DNA from: Ciceribacter sp. T2.26MG-112.2
GTDB lineage: Bacteria > Pseudomonadota > Alphaproteobacteria > Rhizobiales > Rhizobiaceae
NCBI RefSeq assembly: GCF_900492205.1
Contig: NZ_UEYQ01000008.1
Coordinates: forward strand, 113,784-177,783
Length of the DNA stretch: 64,000 nt
Direction of reading: 5' to 3'
The notes below the pieces were generated by a model. It worked only from the letters and a program-made list of their open reading frames with translations, had not been told where the DNA came from and did not search any database. A program made the position numbers and the translations under genes. This document shows positions 36,472-45,738 of the stretch, piece by piece (positions within the stretch are counted from its first letter, which is position 1; each line of letters starts with the position of its first letter).

Positions 36472-37376
36472 GCGCGCCCTCCCGTGTACTTGCCGGTATA
36501 GCGATATGTCGTGATGCCGATATTGTCGAAATGGTTCTTCGCGTCGCCGGAGACGCGTTCGGAATGGCCGATATAGAGGTGGCCGCCATCCGGCAACAGG
36601 CCGGCGAAACGCGACCAGATGCGCTGCTGCGTCGGCTCGTCGAAATAGATCACGACGTTGCGGCAGAAGATCACGTCGAAATTGCCCTTGAACGGCCATT
36701 GCGACATCAGGTTCAGCTCGTTGAACGTGATCAGCTTCTTGACGCGGTCATCGACCTGGAACTTGCGGCGGCCATTGACGTCGACTTCCCTGAACCACTG
36801 CTTGCGCATGGCCGGGCTGACGGTCTCGAGCGCGGTCTCGTCGTAGCAACCGGCCCGGGCGAGCGCGAGGATCTTCGGATCGATGTCGGTCGCGAGAATC
36901 TTGAAGTCGTAGTCGGCGACGTTCGGCATCAGCGACAGGACGGTGAGCGCGATCGAATAGGGTTCCTGGCCGTCGGAACAGGCAGCCGACCAGATGCGCA
37001 CGCGACCGCCGCTCTTGGCGCGATTGAGGAGCCCCGGCAGGACATCGGACTTGAGGTGGTCGAAATGGTGATTTTCGCGGAAGAACCGGGTGAAGTTGGT
37101 CGTCAGATGCGACAGCATTTCGCGCCGCTCCTGGGCCCCTTCCGGCGAGGCAACCAGGCTGCAATAGGCGCGGAAACCCGAAAGCCCCAGATTGCGGATA
37201 TGCTTCGACAGCCGCGAATAGACCAGCGACGCCTTGGATTCGTTCAAGGAAATGCCCGCATCCGAATAGATCATCGCGGCGATCTCATTGAGGTCGCGGC
37301 GGGTCAGCGGATATTCGCCGCTGGCCAGGACCTCATCATCCGATTGGCGGGAAGAGGTGTTGATGGCAAGCGTCAT
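36468..37376 (-). CDS. cheR: Chemotaxis protein methyltransferase CheR
   Basis: A 302-residue S-adenosylmethionine-dependent receptor methyltransferase. N-terminal helical domain with [21 protein letters not shown]-binding motif [20 protein letters not shown]; and [20 protein letters not shown]. Overlaps cheW by 4 bases upstream and cheB downstream. Complete and of normal length. Confidence 0.97.
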   Translation of the reverse strand: MTLAINTSSRQSDDEVLASGEYPLTRRDLNEIAAMIYSDAGISLNESKASLVYSRLSKHIRNLGLSGFRAYCSLVASPEGAQERREMLSHLTTNFTRFFRENHHFDHLKSDVLPGLLNRAKSGGRVRIWSAACSDGQEPYSIALTVLSLMPNVADYDFKILATDIDPKILALARAGCYDETALETVSPAMRKQWFREVDVNGRRKFQVDDRVKKLITFNELNLMSQWPFKGNFDVIFCRNVVIYFDEPTQQRIWSRFAGLLPDGGHLYIGHSERVSGDAKNHFDNIGITTYRYTGKYTGGRA

Positions 37377-37843
37377 GCGGCCTCGCTTTCAGCGTCGGGG
37401 AAGAGAGCACCAAGCTCGATGAGACAGATCATCCGCTTGTCGATCGCGAGAATGCCGCGGGCATATTGTTTCTCGAGGTCGGAGGAAATCTCCGGCGTCG
37501 GCTGTATGTTGTCGTCGCTGACGGTCAGGATGTCGGACACGGCTTCGACCAGCAGGCCCACCACCTTCGCCCCGACCTGGGCGACGATGATGACATGGCG
37601 CGCTTCCGGCTCGACCGGCTTCATGCCGAGCCGGATCGAGAGGTTGATGATCGGCAGCACTGCGCCGCGCAGGTTGATGACGCCCAGGACGTAGGACGGC
37701 GAATGCGGCAACGGGGTCGCGGGTGTCCATCCGCGGATCTCGCGCACCGACATGATGTTCACGCAAAACTCCTGATCGCCGATACGAAAGGCGATGAGTT
37801 CGCGCCCACCTTCAACCAAGTTTTTCACCGCATACGACATCAT
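37373..37843 (-). CDS. cheW: Chemotaxis coupling protein CheW
   Basis: A 156-residue adaptor linking receptors to CheA. The CheW fold is shown by ELIAFRIGDQEFCVNIMSVR, VLGVINLRGAVLPIINL and VGLLVEAVSDILTVSDDNIQ. It starts one base after cheA ends and overlaps cheR by 4 bases. Confidence 0.96.
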   Translation of the reverse strand: MMSYAVKNLVEGGRELIAFRIGDQEFCVNIMSVREIRGWTPATPLPHSPSYVLGVINLRGAVLPIINLSIRLGMKPVEPEARHVIIVAQVGAKVVGLLVEAVSDILTVSDDNIQPTPEISSDLEKQYARGILAIDKRMICLIELGALFPDAESEAA

Positions 37844-37844
37844 A

Positions 37845-40091
37845 CTAACCTGCGACAGCTAAGGACATTTCCTGTTTGAGCGACTGACCGCGCGAGGCAG
37901 CGACGACCGCATCGACGTCGAGGATGAGCGCGACGCGGCCATCTCCGAGGATCGTTGCCGCGGCGATACCCGGCACATGGGTGTAGTTTGCCTCAAGACT
38001 CTTAATAACGACCTGACGCTGACCCTGGATGGCATCGACCATCAGGGCACGCTGGCCGCCGCCTTCGGATTCGACCAGAAGGGCGACGCCCTCGATCGGG
38101 TTGGCCTGGATGTTGCGGAAGTTGAGGATCCGGCCGACGTCGACCAGCGGGCAGAACGAATTGCGGATCGAGATGAGACGCTGGTTGGAACCGAAGGAAT
38201 GGATGTTCTGGGCTTCCGGCTGCAGGGTCTCGACGATCGCGGTGAGCGGGACGACGAGCGTCTGGCCGGCAACCGTGACCACCATGCCGTCGAGAACGGC
38301 GAGCGTCAGCGGCAGGCTCATGGTGAAGGTCGAGCCGTGGCCCGGACGCGAGGTGATCGAGATACGACCGCCAAGCGCCTGGATCGAACGCTTGACCACG
38401 TCCATGCCGACGCCGCGGCCGGAGATGTCGGAGATCTTGTCGGCCGTCGAGAAGCCGGGCGCGAAGATCAGGTTGTCGATCTCTTCATCCGTCAGGTTGG
38501 CATCGGCGGCGATCAGCTCGTTGTCGATTGCCTTCTGCTTGACACGCTCGCGGTTGATGCCGGCACCATCGTCGACCAGTTCGATGACGATGCGGCCGGA
38601 GCGATGCTTCGCCGTCAGCTTGATCGTGCCTTCCGGATCCTTGCCGGCAGCGGCGCGCTTTTCCGGGCTCTCGATGCCGTGGTCGACGGCGTTGCGGATC
38701 ATGTGGGTCAGAGGTTCGGCCAGCTTGTCGATGACCGTCTTGTCGACTTCGGTGTTTTCACCTTCGGTGACGAGGCGGATCGACTTGCCGACCATGTCGG
38801 CCACTTCGCGAACGATGCGCGACATGCGCTGGAAGACCGGCTTCACCGGCTGCGCGCGGATGGCCATGACCGAGTCCTGGATCTCGCGGGTAAGCTGCTG
38901 CAGCTCCTCGAGGCCCATGTTGACCGCGGACGTGCCGGTCGCATCGTTCTCGATGACGCTCTGCGACAGCATGGCCTGGTTGATGACGAGTTCGCCGACG
39001 AGGTTGATCAGGCGGTCCACGCGATCGAGATCGACGCGAATGGTCTGGCCGGCGGCGGCGTTGTTCTGGGCGGCGGCGGCCGCTGCGGCGGCTGCGGCGG
39101 CGGGCGTTTCCTTCTTCTCGTGCTTGGCGGCGCCGGCAGCGAGCTTGACCACGTTGCTGGCGGTCTCGGCTGCGGCAACGGCCTGGTCGACGGCGGTGCC
39201 TTCGCTGGCGCCGTCGAGGATCGACAGATCGAAGGGAACCGGAACCATCGGCGGCTCTTCGCCGGCCGGCGCCACATCGGCCTCGGAGCGCAGCTTGATG
39301 TCGAGATCGCAATCCCACTCGGCGAATTCGAAGACGGAGCGGATGCCCTCCTCGCCCTTGTCGGTGGTAATCTGGAGCTTCCACGAAAAATAGGAGGCCT
39401 CCGGATCGATGTCGTCGAGCGAAGGCAGGCTGTCCATGTCGCAATGGACGCTGAGTTCGCCGATGCGCGACAGGTCGCGCAACAGAAGAGCGGTCTCGTT
39501 GCCCTTGGCGTAGAGCTCGCGGCGCGGCTTGAAGGAAACGTCGAAGGTCGGCGTAGCGCTCTCCGGCTCACCGCCAAAATCGTCGTCGAAGGAGAACGGG
39601 ATCGGCTGGAATCCGCTGTCGTCGCTCGGCGCGGGTGCGGCAACCGGCACGGCGGCCTTGGCGGCCGGCGCTGCTACCGGGGCAGGCGCTGCGGCCGCGT
39701 GCGGGACCTCGCCATTCGCCAGCGCCTCGAGTTCCTTCACCAGTCCGCTCGAGCGGGACGGATCCACACTTCCACCATCGCGGGAGGCGGTCACCAGGTC
39801 GGCGAGTACGTCGGCCGACTTGAGCATGACCTTCATCACCTCGGGGCCAGGCTCCAGCTTGTTGGAACGAACGCAATCGAGAGTGGTCTCGAAGACATGC
39901 GCGAAGGCCACAAGGTCATCCAGACCGAAGGCACCGGCGCCGCCCTTGATAGAGTGCACGGCGCGGAACACGGCATTGACCGTTTCCGGGTCGCGATCCC
40001 CATCATTCATTTTGAGAAGACCGGATTCCAGTTCAGCGAGCTGCTCCTCGCATTCCTGGAAGAAGATCTCTTTGATTTCGTTCATATCCAT
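37845..40091 (-). CDS. cheA: Chemotaxis histidine kinase CheA
   Basis: A 748-residue chemotaxis kinase. P1 phosphorylation site His46 (VFRAVHSIKGGAGAFGL); P2-like region to about 310; an Ala-only run of about eleven residues forms the P2-P3 linker near residue 340. Dimerisation P3 is about 355-410 (RVDRLINLVGELVINQAMLS). The P4 ATPase domain has N, G1 and G2 boxes (HMIRNAVDHGIESPEKR; FAPGFSTADKISDISGRGVG). P5 is at the C-terminus (ALMVDAIQGQRQVVIKSLEA). It lies between cheY1 and cheW. Confidence 0.97.
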   Translation of the reverse strand: MDMNEIKEIFFQECEEQLAELESGLLKMNDGDRDPETVNAVFRAVHSIKGGAGAFGLDDLVAFAHVFETTLDCVRSNKLEPGPEVMKVMLKSADVLADLVTASRDGGSVDPSRSSGLVKELEALANGEVPHAAAAPAPVAAPAAKAAVPVAAPAPSDDSGFQPIPFSFDDDFGGEPESATPTFDVSFKPRRELYAKGNETALLLRDLSRIGELSVHCDMDSLPSLDDIDPEASYFSWKLQITTDKGEEGIRSVFEFAEWDCDLDIKLRSEADVAPAGEEPPMVPVPFDLSILDGASEGTAVDQAVAAAETASNVVKLAAGAAKHEKKETPAAAAAAAAAAAQNNAAAGQTIRVDLDRVDRLINLVGELVINQAMLSQSVIENDATGTSAVNMGLEELQQLTREIQDSVMAIRAQPVKPVFQRMSRIVREVADMVGKSIRLVTEGENTEVDKTVIDKLAEPLTHMIRNAVDHGIESPEKRAAAGKDPEGTIKLTAKHRSGRIVIELVDDGAGINRERVKQKAIDNELIAADANLTDEEIDNLIFAPGFSTADKISDISGRGVGMDVVKRSIQALGGRISITSRPGHGSTFTMSLPLTLAVLDGMVVTVAGQTLVVPLTAIVETLQPEAQNIHSFGSNQRLISIRNSFCPLVDVGRILNFRNIQANPIEGVALLVESEGGGQRALMVDAIQGQRQVVIKSLEANYTHVPGIAAATILGDGRVALILDVDAVVAASRGQSLKQEMSLAVAG

Positions 40092-40109
40092 AGGAGAAAA
40101 TCCTGGGCT

Positions 40110-40475
40110 TTAAGCGGTTACACGCTCGATGGCATCGATCAGTTTGGTGGGATCGAAAGGCTTGACAATCCACCCGGTCGCACCGGCCTGGCGGGCGCGG
40201 TTCTTCTTCTCCGCGTCGCTTTCCGTCGTCAGGACGAGGATCGGAACGGCACGGTATTTCTCGTTGCGCCGGACACCTTCGATGAAGCCGAAGCCGTCGA
40301 GGCGCGGCATGTTGATGTCGGTGACGATGACGTCCGGATTGCATTCCTCGAGGACTTCCAGCCCCTCGATGCCGTCCTCGGCCTGGATGGTCTCGAAGCC
40401 CGCATTGTTGAGCGTGACCAGGAGCATGTTCCGGATGGTCCTGGAATCATCCACGGTAAGCACTTTTTTCTTCAT
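40110..40475 (-). CDS. cheY1: Chemotaxis response regulator CheY1
   Basis: A 121-residue single-domain receiver: D9/D10, phosphoacceptor Asp53 (VIVTDINMPRLDG), Thr (VLTTES) and Lys (IVKPFDP). The start at 40475 (MKKKVLTVDDSRTIRN) overlaps the cheS stop by 4 bases; a longer frame upstream is out-of-frame cheS. In S. meliloti CheY1 is a phosphate sink whose dephosphorylation is helped by CheS-CheA. Confidence 0.95.
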   Translation of the reverse strand: MKKKVLTVDDSRTIRNMLLVTLNNAGFETIQAEDGIEGLEVLEECNPDVIVTDINMPRLDGFGFIEGVRRNEKYRAVPILVLTTESDAEKKNRARQAGATGWIVKPFDPTKLIDAIERVTA

Positions 40476-40771
40476 TGCCGGATCTCCTTGGCGAGCAGAT
40501 GATCTACGTTCACGCCTATCAGTTGAAGTGTCTTGAGAAAGGCATCGGAGGCCTTGACGTAGGTGAAGGGCTTCTTGTCCGCTTCCCAGGCCTTGGCCCC
40601 TGCCACCAGGATCTGCGCGCACTGCGCGCCGACGCGCTCGACACCCGAAGCATCGATCGCCACCGCGCCGCCGCGCAGGGACATGAGGTTGGCCTTCAGG
40701 TTGGAGGCCTCGTTCAGGTCGAGCACAGTGGACAGTTTCAAGCTCTTCTGTTCGCCTTTCTTAGCTGCCAT
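40472..40771 (-). CDS. cheS: STAS-domain chemotaxis protein CheS
   Basis: A 99-residue STAS-like protein between icpA and cheY1, the position and size of S. meliloti CheS. The STAS pattern is visible (LSTVLDLNEASNLKANLMSL, AIDASGVERVGAQCAQILVA), ending TLQLIGVNVDHLLAKEIRQ. CheS binds CheA and speeds loss of phosphate from CheY1 in S. meliloti. The start at 40771 (MAAKKGEQKS) was chosen over an in-frame codon 11 residues upstream. Confidence 0.9.
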   Translation of the reverse strand: MAAKKGEQKSLKLSTVLDLNEASNLKANLMSLRGGAVAIDASGVERVGAQCAQILVAGAKAWEADKKPFTYVKASDAFLKTLQLIGVNVDHLLAKEIRQ

Positions 40772-40919
40772 CAGTTCTTTCCTTGTCTGGAGGGCCTTGC
40801 ACAATCCGACCGTTCCGTTCGTCCCGCGGACTTGTCATCCGTTGTTCCGAAGGTCGCATTGCCCGCCCCGATCCATCCTGTGTATCTGAAGTTGGTAAAC
40901 AATCCCCTCAACCTCCCGC

Positions 40920-42581
40920 TCAGCCGCCAAGTCCGGCAATGCGAGCCGGAAAGCCGAAACCGTCGTCGAAGTCCGCGCCTTCCGGCTCGCCCGAGAAGAT
41001 CGCGGCTGGCGGCGTCGCCTGGCGCTGCTCGGTCGCTCCAACCCGGCCTTCCGGCTTCGCCGGCTCGCCACCGCGCGCCTGACGTTCGAAATGGAATTCC
41101 CTGACAGTGTGTCCCAGCTCGAGGATCACCCTGTGGAGGTCGTCGGAACCGCTGCTCGATCGACGGGCGAAATCGGCGCTCTCGGCAATCTCGCCGCCAA
41201 GGCCGGAGACGAGGCCGGAGATCGATGCGAGTTCGCCGGCCTGGGCGCCCGTCGCCTGGGCAATGTCGGAGACCATCGCACTGATGCCGCCGACCTGCTC
41301 GACAATGTCGCCGATCGCCTTCTGGGTGCGTCCGACGATATCGACACCGCTGTCGACCTGCGACTTGGTGGTGGCCACCAGCGCCTTGATCTCGCGCGCG
41401 GCCTCGGCCGAACGCTGGGCAAGCGCGCGAACTTCCTGGGCGACGACGGCAAATCCGCGACCGCTGTCGCCGGCGCGCGCCGCCTCGATGCCGGCATTGA
41501 GCGCCAGCAGATTGGTCTGGAAGGCAATCTCGTCGATCGCGCCGATGATCTGGCCGATCTGCTCGGCCGAGGCTTCGATGTCGGACATGGCGGTGATCGC
41601 CTGACCGGCGACCGTGCCGCTCGCTTCGACCGCCTTCTGCGTCACCGAGACCTGTTCTTCCGCCGCCCGCGTCCTCGACGCGCTGTCGCGAACCCCAGCG
41701 GCCACGGTTTCGAGAGACGAGGTCGCTTCGCCGAGGCGGACGGCCTGGTTCTCGGCCCGGGCAGCATATTCGTTCGCCGCGGTCGAAACGGCCTGCGTTC
41801 CCGTCCCGGCGATCGCGATCCTCTCCTCGGAGGCGAGAAGTGCCGATTGCATCTGGTCGATCGCGCCGTTGAGCGTGTCGGCCAGCTCGGCATGGTGTGC
41901 GGGCACGTCGCCCGAAATGCGAACCATGAGGTCGCGCGCGGCCAGCGAACGGAAGACCGGGCCGAATATCTCTTCGACCTCCAGCCGGTCGCGCTCGCGC
42001 TGGGCGGCGAGGTCGCGACTGTGCTTCACCCGCAATTCGTTGAAGCGCAGGGATACGGCGATCTCCACATCGACCATGACCAGCCGGACGATCGCGCCGA
42101 CGAGGTCGATGATCTCGCGCTGCCGCTTGCGGTTGCCGGGCAGGAGGCCACGGCCGGCGAGATCGGCGATCACCGCCTGCAGGAGGTGTTCCATGACCAC
42201 GGCGTGGCCGGCGATATGCCAGCGCGGATCGAGCCCCATGCGGCTTTCGGCATCGGAGAGGACCTTGACGCGTTCGGCATAGAGCGCATCGAAACGGGCA
42301 TCCGTCAGCACATCCCAATGGGAGGAAAGCAGGTCGTGCAGCCGGTCGAACTGCCGCTCGCTGGAAAAATTGCGGGCGGCATCGGGGAAGGATTGCAGCC
42401 GCTGGAAGACGTCGCGAAGACCGGTCTTGAGGTTCGGCTCGAGCACATGGCGATACTGGCGCAGCAGATCACAATCGGCGTCGCCAAGGCCGGCAAAGCG
42501 CAGCCGCTCGCGCAGGCTTCCCGCCTGTGCGCCTGCCGTCCGTTCTGCCGGCGAAAACTGCCCCACTGCCAATCCCCGCAT
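40920..42581 (-). CDS. icpA: Soluble globin-coupled chemoreceptor (IcpA-like)
   Basis: A 553-residue cytoplasmic methyl-accepting protein without transmembrane segments. The N-terminal protoglobin-like sensor (about 20-185) has the [13 protein letters not shown] signature. The heme-ligand His expected two residues before this Arg is Glu112, so heme binding is doubtful. The signalling domain (about 270-490) has the hairpin tip [27 protein letters not shown] lies upstream of the ATG. First gene of the chemotaxis operon, as icpA in S. meliloti. The C-terminus (about 500-553) is a Pro/Gly-rich tail. Confidence 0.9.
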   Translation of the reverse strand: MRGLAVGQFSPAERTAGAQAGSLRERLRFAGLGDADCDLLRQYRHVLEPNLKTGLRDVFQRLQSFPDAARNFSSERQFDRLHDLLSSHWDVLTDARFDALYAERVKVLSDAESRMGLDPRWHIAGHAVVMEHLLQAVIADLAGRGLLPGNRKRQREIIDLVGAIVRLVMVDVEIAVSLRFNELRVKHSRDLAAQRERDRLEVEEIFGPVFRSLAARDLMVRISGDVPAHHAELADTLNGAIDQMQSALLASEERIAIAGTGTQAVSTAANEYAARAENQAVRLGEATSSLETVAAGVRDSASRTRAAEEQVSVTQKAVEASGTVAGQAITAMSDIEASAEQIGQIIGAIDEIAFQTNLLALNAGIEAARAGDSGRGFAVVAQEVRALAQRSAEAAREIKALVATTKSQVDSGVDIVGRTQKAIGDIVEQVGGISAMVSDIAQATGAQAGELASISGLVSGLGGEIAESADFARRSSSGSDDLHRVILELGHTVREFHFERQARGGEPAKPEGRVGATEQRQATPPAAIFSGEPEGADFDDGFGFPARIAGLGG

Positions 42582-42942
42582 GCGACCGCTTCCTCACGGA
42601 AGGCCGCCCGAATTCAACTTTCCTGGTCGATCGACGGGATTGCGGACTTGGAGCCTGTCATGAGCGAGCTCGCCCCTGTCCGCACGCACCGAAGACTGTT
42701 CCTGGAACCGCTTCAATGAAATCTTCATACCGGACCAAAACCGGTACGACGGGACGGCGTCATGCCCGACGGTAACCTGCCTTCGGCAGATCCCACTCCG
42801 ACGTATGCTTCAATCTTTATGGTTAATTTCTTGCGCGAAGGTTAATAAAACTTCAATCACATGCTTAGTCTTCGGAAAGACAAGGGAAAATCGCTGGCGC
42901 CGGGTTGCGAAGCCTGGCCGGCACCCGCTCAGGTGTGCAATC
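42582..42942. other. Non-coding region upstream of icpA
   Basis: 361 bases between the 3' end of the histidine kinase gene and the icpA start. No gene is supported. The portion 42790-42860 is AT-rich with two GGTTAAT direct repeats 15 bases apart and probably holds the che operon promoter; no exact TTAA-N7-TTAA box is present. Confidence 0.5.
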
Positions 42943-44316
42943 TCACCGCTTTGGCGGCTGGCCGGCCGAGAACACCGGCAGGCGGACCACGAAGCGCGCG
43001 CCTCCGCGCGGCGCCGAGGCGACCACGATACTGCCGCCTTGGGCCTCGACGAGATTGCGTACGACCGCCAGGCCGAGCCCCGCACCGCCGGTCTTGCGGG
43101 ACCGCGAGGCATCGAGCCGAACGAAGGGCTCGAACAGGAGTTCGCGATCCGCCGGAGCAATGCCCGGCCCCTCGTCATCGACGGTCAGGACGATCCAGTG
43201 ATCCTCGACGTCGAGCAGGACATGGGCGACGCGCCCATATTTGATCGCGTTGCCGACCAGATTGGAGACGATCCGGCGCAAGGCCAGTCGGTCGCCGATC
43301 ATGAGAGCCGTCGCCGCCGACGGCCTTATCGACAGCATTCGACTTTCCGCCGGAATTGCGCCCTCCAGGACCTCGGCCTCGACGATCGGGGCGATTTCCA
43401 GCAGTTCCTCGTCGAGCGAACCGACGCCGGCCCGGGCGGCCAGAAGCGCATTGTCGAGCAGTTGTATCATGTCGCCGATGTCGGCGATGGCGCGATCACG
43501 CTCTGCCTCGTCGGGGATCTGCTCGACCCGCAACCGAAGGCGTGTCGCGAAGGTGCGCACGTCGTGCTGGACGCCACCGATCAGCGCGAGCCGCGCCGCG
43601 ATCATCGCATGCAGCCGGGTCTGCAGCCGCGCAAAAGCCTGGATCAGCGTGCGCGTTTCCGGTGCGCCGAACCGGACCTCGGGCACCGGCACGGGTGCTG
43701 CAGCGGGATCCATCTCGTCGACTGCGGCGGCCAGGCGACGCAGCGGACGCAGTTCGCGGTGCAGGACGAGCAGGGCGATCAGCGCGAATAGCGTGCCGAG
43801 AAGTCCGGCGCCGAGCCCGACGGGCAAACCGAACCAGGAGACGAGAAACGGGGTGCGCGTTTGCAGGATGAGAACGTTCGCACCGTCGAGCGCCACGGCC
43901 AATTCGATCGGATTGCCGTCTCCCCCGAACAGGCGCGGCAGTTGCGACCGCTCGCCATTGCGCGCGAGCATGGTGACGGCCAGCAGGCTTTCGCCGAGGA
44001 CCTGCCGATAAGGCGCGAAGCGCTCTTGCGACATTACGTCGACGTCGAGGCCGGCATTCGATGCGGCAAGATCCTCGGCCAGCCGCAATTCGAGGATGGT
44101 CGAGCTGAAAGCCTTGATCAGTCTCGGTCGCCGATCCGGATCGGTCCCGCGGACGATGTCGACGATCGCCGCCACCTGTTCCGGTGCAGGCAGGGACGCC
44201 GCGCTGCGCAGGCCATTCGCCAGATAATAGGACGCCAGCAACGCGACCCAGATCACCAGGATCGCGGTGCCGATGATAGCGACCAGACGTGCGGAAAGGC
44301 TGAGCTTGAGCATCAC
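42943..44316 (-). CDS. Sensor histidine kinase (EnvZ-like)
   Basis: A 457-residue membrane kinase. Transmembrane helices at about 10-33 and 165-187 enclose a periplasmic sensor domain. After a HAMP-like linker comes the phosphoacceptor H251 (IGGVQHDVRTFATRLR). The ATPase domain has N-box IVSNLVGNAIKYGR, and G boxes VDDEGPGIAPADRELLFEPF and GGAGLGLAVVRNLVEAQGGS. Its ATG overlaps the stop of the response regulator gene, so the pair forms one operon. The signal and targets are unknown. Confidence 0.9.
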   Translation of the reverse strand: MMLKLSLSARLVAIIGTAILVIWVALLASYYLANGLRSAASLPAPEQVAAIVDIVRGTDPDRRPRLIKAFSSTILELRLAEDLAASNAGLDVDVMSQERFAPYRQVLGESLLAVTMLARNGERSQLPRLFGGDGNPIELAVALDGANVLILQTRTPFLVSWFGLPVGLGAGLLGTLFALIALLVLHRELRPLRRLAAAVDEMDPAAAPVPVPEVRFGAPETRTLIQAFARLQTRLHAMIAARLALIGGVQHDVRTFATRLRLRVEQIPDEAERDRAIADIGDMIQLLDNALLAARAGVGSLDEELLEIAPIVEAEVLEGAIPAESRMLSIRPSAATALMIGDRLALRRIVSNLVGNAIKYGRVAHVLLDVEDHWIVLTVDDEGPGIAPADRELLFEPFVRLDASRSRKTGGAGLGLAVVRNLVEAQGGSIVVASAPRGGARFVVRLPVFSAGQPPKR

Positions 44317-45041
44317 GGCACCTGCCGGACCATGGCGGTCAGCAGGTAGCCGTTGTTGCGAACCGTCGTGATGAGGCCCGTGCCGGGGCTTGCGGCATCC
44401 AGCTTCTTGCGAAGGCGAGAGACGAGAATGTCGACGGTCCGGTCGAAGGGATCGGACAGGCGTCCATGGGTCCAGTCGAGGATCTGGTCGCGCGACAGGA
44501 CTCGACGGGGGCGCGTCACGAAACAGGCCAGCAGGTCGAACTCGCTGCTGGTGAGCGGCACTGGTGTCACATCATCGATGGTCACCAGGCGCGCGTCGAG
44601 ATCGACGACGAAGCGGTCGAAGGCATAGCGGCGGGCCGCGGCGGTGCGCGGTCTCTGGCTGGCGCGGCGCAGAAGCGCGCGGATCCTGGCCAGGAGCTCC
44701 CGCGTGCCGAACGGCTTGACGAGATAGTCGTCGGCACCGAGTTCGAGGCCGACGACCCGATCGGTCTCGTCACCCTTGGCGGTCAGCATCAGGATGGGCG
44801 TATCCTGGTCGGCACGGATGCGGCGGCAGAGGCTGAGCCCGTCCTCGCCCGGCATCATGAGATCGAGGATAAACAGGTCGACAGGTGTCCGGCGCAGGAC
44901 CACATCGAGTTCGGCGCCGTCCTCGGCCTGTTCGACGCGATAGCCCTCGCGGCGCAACAGATCGGCCACGAGCCGGCGGATGTCGGCGTCGTCATCGACG
45001 ATCAGGATGGTCTGCGGCTGGCTGATCGGGTGGCTCGTCAT
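44313..45041 (-). CDS. OmpR-family response regulator
   Basis: A 242-residue two-component regulator. Receiver domain with D16-D18, phosphoacceptor Asp60 (FILDLMMPGEDGLSLC) and Lys (YLVKPFGTRELLAR). The C-terminal winged helix (about 135-240) contains LTSSEFDLLACFVTRPRRVL and DILVSRLRKKLDA. ATG at 45041 is assumed; a GTG two codons upstream is equally possible. Coupled to the kinase gene downstream by a 4-base overlap. Confidence 0.92.
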   Translation of the reverse strand: MTSHPISQPQTILIVDDDADIRRLVADLLRREGYRVEQAEDGAELDVVLRRTPVDLFILDLMMPGEDGLSLCRRIRADQDTPILMLTAKGDETDRVVGLELGADDYLVKPFGTRELLARIRALLRRASQRPRTAAARRYAFDRFVVDLDARLVTIDDVTPVPLTSSEFDLLACFVTRPRRVLSRDQILDWTHGRLSDPFDRTVDILVSRLRKKLDAASPGTGLITTVRNNGYLLTAMVRQVP

Positions 45042-45371
45042 CGGCACAGAATGAGGGGAAGACCGTTACCGATCAAGACGTTCGAGGCCCCTGTTACAAA
45101 TTGCAACATCGGGACAATGCTTCGCTACGAAGCGACACCCGGTCGAAAGGCGCCTCCTACATTCCACTGCCAATCTCGGATCGTCAGCACTTGCCGAGCC
45201 TCCGCACCGCGACGGGCCGAATGGTGGGACAACTGATCGTGAAGGCGATATCCGCTGGTGCCCCCCCACCCGCCTTCATGATGCCCGGCGGCGGGTCTCT
45301 CTCCACTGCATCCGCCGCCGGGTCCACCAACCTGCAAGCCTTCAGCAACGCCAACCTCAAGGAACCAAACC
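45042..45371. other. Divergent intergenic region with inverted repeat
   Basis: 330 bases between the response regulator and the divergent Cys-rich protein gene. It contains a perfect 11-bp GC inverted repeat (45283-45293 with 45311-45321, 17-base spacer) about 50 bases before the 45372 start. No other gene is supported here. Confidence 0.45.
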
Positions 45372-45644
45372 ATGCCCCAGCTTCTTCCCCGCCGCCTGCC
45401 GGTCTTCGCAGCGCTCGCCGCCAGCCTGGCCCTCTTAGCCCTTCCGGCGCACGCCCAATCCCAGGCTTCGCCCGAGATGCGCGCCAAGGCCTACAAGGTG
45501 ATCCGCACCTGCAAAGCCGACATCCAGCAGTTCTGCAAGGGCATCGAGTATGGCGGAGGCCGGGTCGCCCAGTGCCTGCAGGCAAATGCAGCCTCCGTAA
45601 AGCCGGAGTGCCGGGCGGCGCTCGACGAAGCCATGACGCCTTGA
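45372..45644 (+). CDS. Small secreted cysteine-rich (GLG1-like) protein
   Basis: A 90-residue exported protein with a signal peptide (residues 1-29, VFAALAASLALLALPAHAQS). The mature part has one Cys-rich repeat of the GLG1 type: C, C, C and C spaced 6, 11 and 11 residues apart within RTCKADIQQFCKGIEYGGGR and VAQCLQANAASVKPECRAAL. These domains occur in small periplasmic alphaproteobacterial proteins of unknown role. AAGGAA precedes the ATG. Confidence 0.8.
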   Translation: MPQLLPRRLPVFAALAASLALLALPAHAQSQASPEMRAKAYKVIRTCKADIQQFCKGIEYGGGRVAQCLQANAASVKPECRAALDEAMTP

Positions 45645-45687
45645 GCCGCTCGAACGTCCGAACGCGTGCCTTGTCGCCGCACCGAGC

Positions 45688-45712
45688 GGAACAAAGCCAT
45701 GCCTTTCCCGTT
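45688..45712 (+). promoter_or_regulatory. EcfG-type promoter for ku-ligD
   Basis: GGAAC at 45688-45692, 16-base spacer, CGTT at 45709-45712: exact alphaproteobacterial general stress consensus. It lies 27 bases before the ku start codon. Confidence 0.75.
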
Positions 45713-45738
45713 TCTCCGGCATTCAAGGAGATGGATCT

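Noticed and set aside
37977..40502. 841-residue open frame on the plus strand
   Set aside because: Complete overlap with cheA and cheY1 on the other strand; Asp/Gly/Arg-rich shadow without domain.
42825..42856. CtrA box upstream of icpA
   Set aside because: Two GGTTAAT repeats are present but 15 bases apart, not the seven needed for the CtrA consensus.
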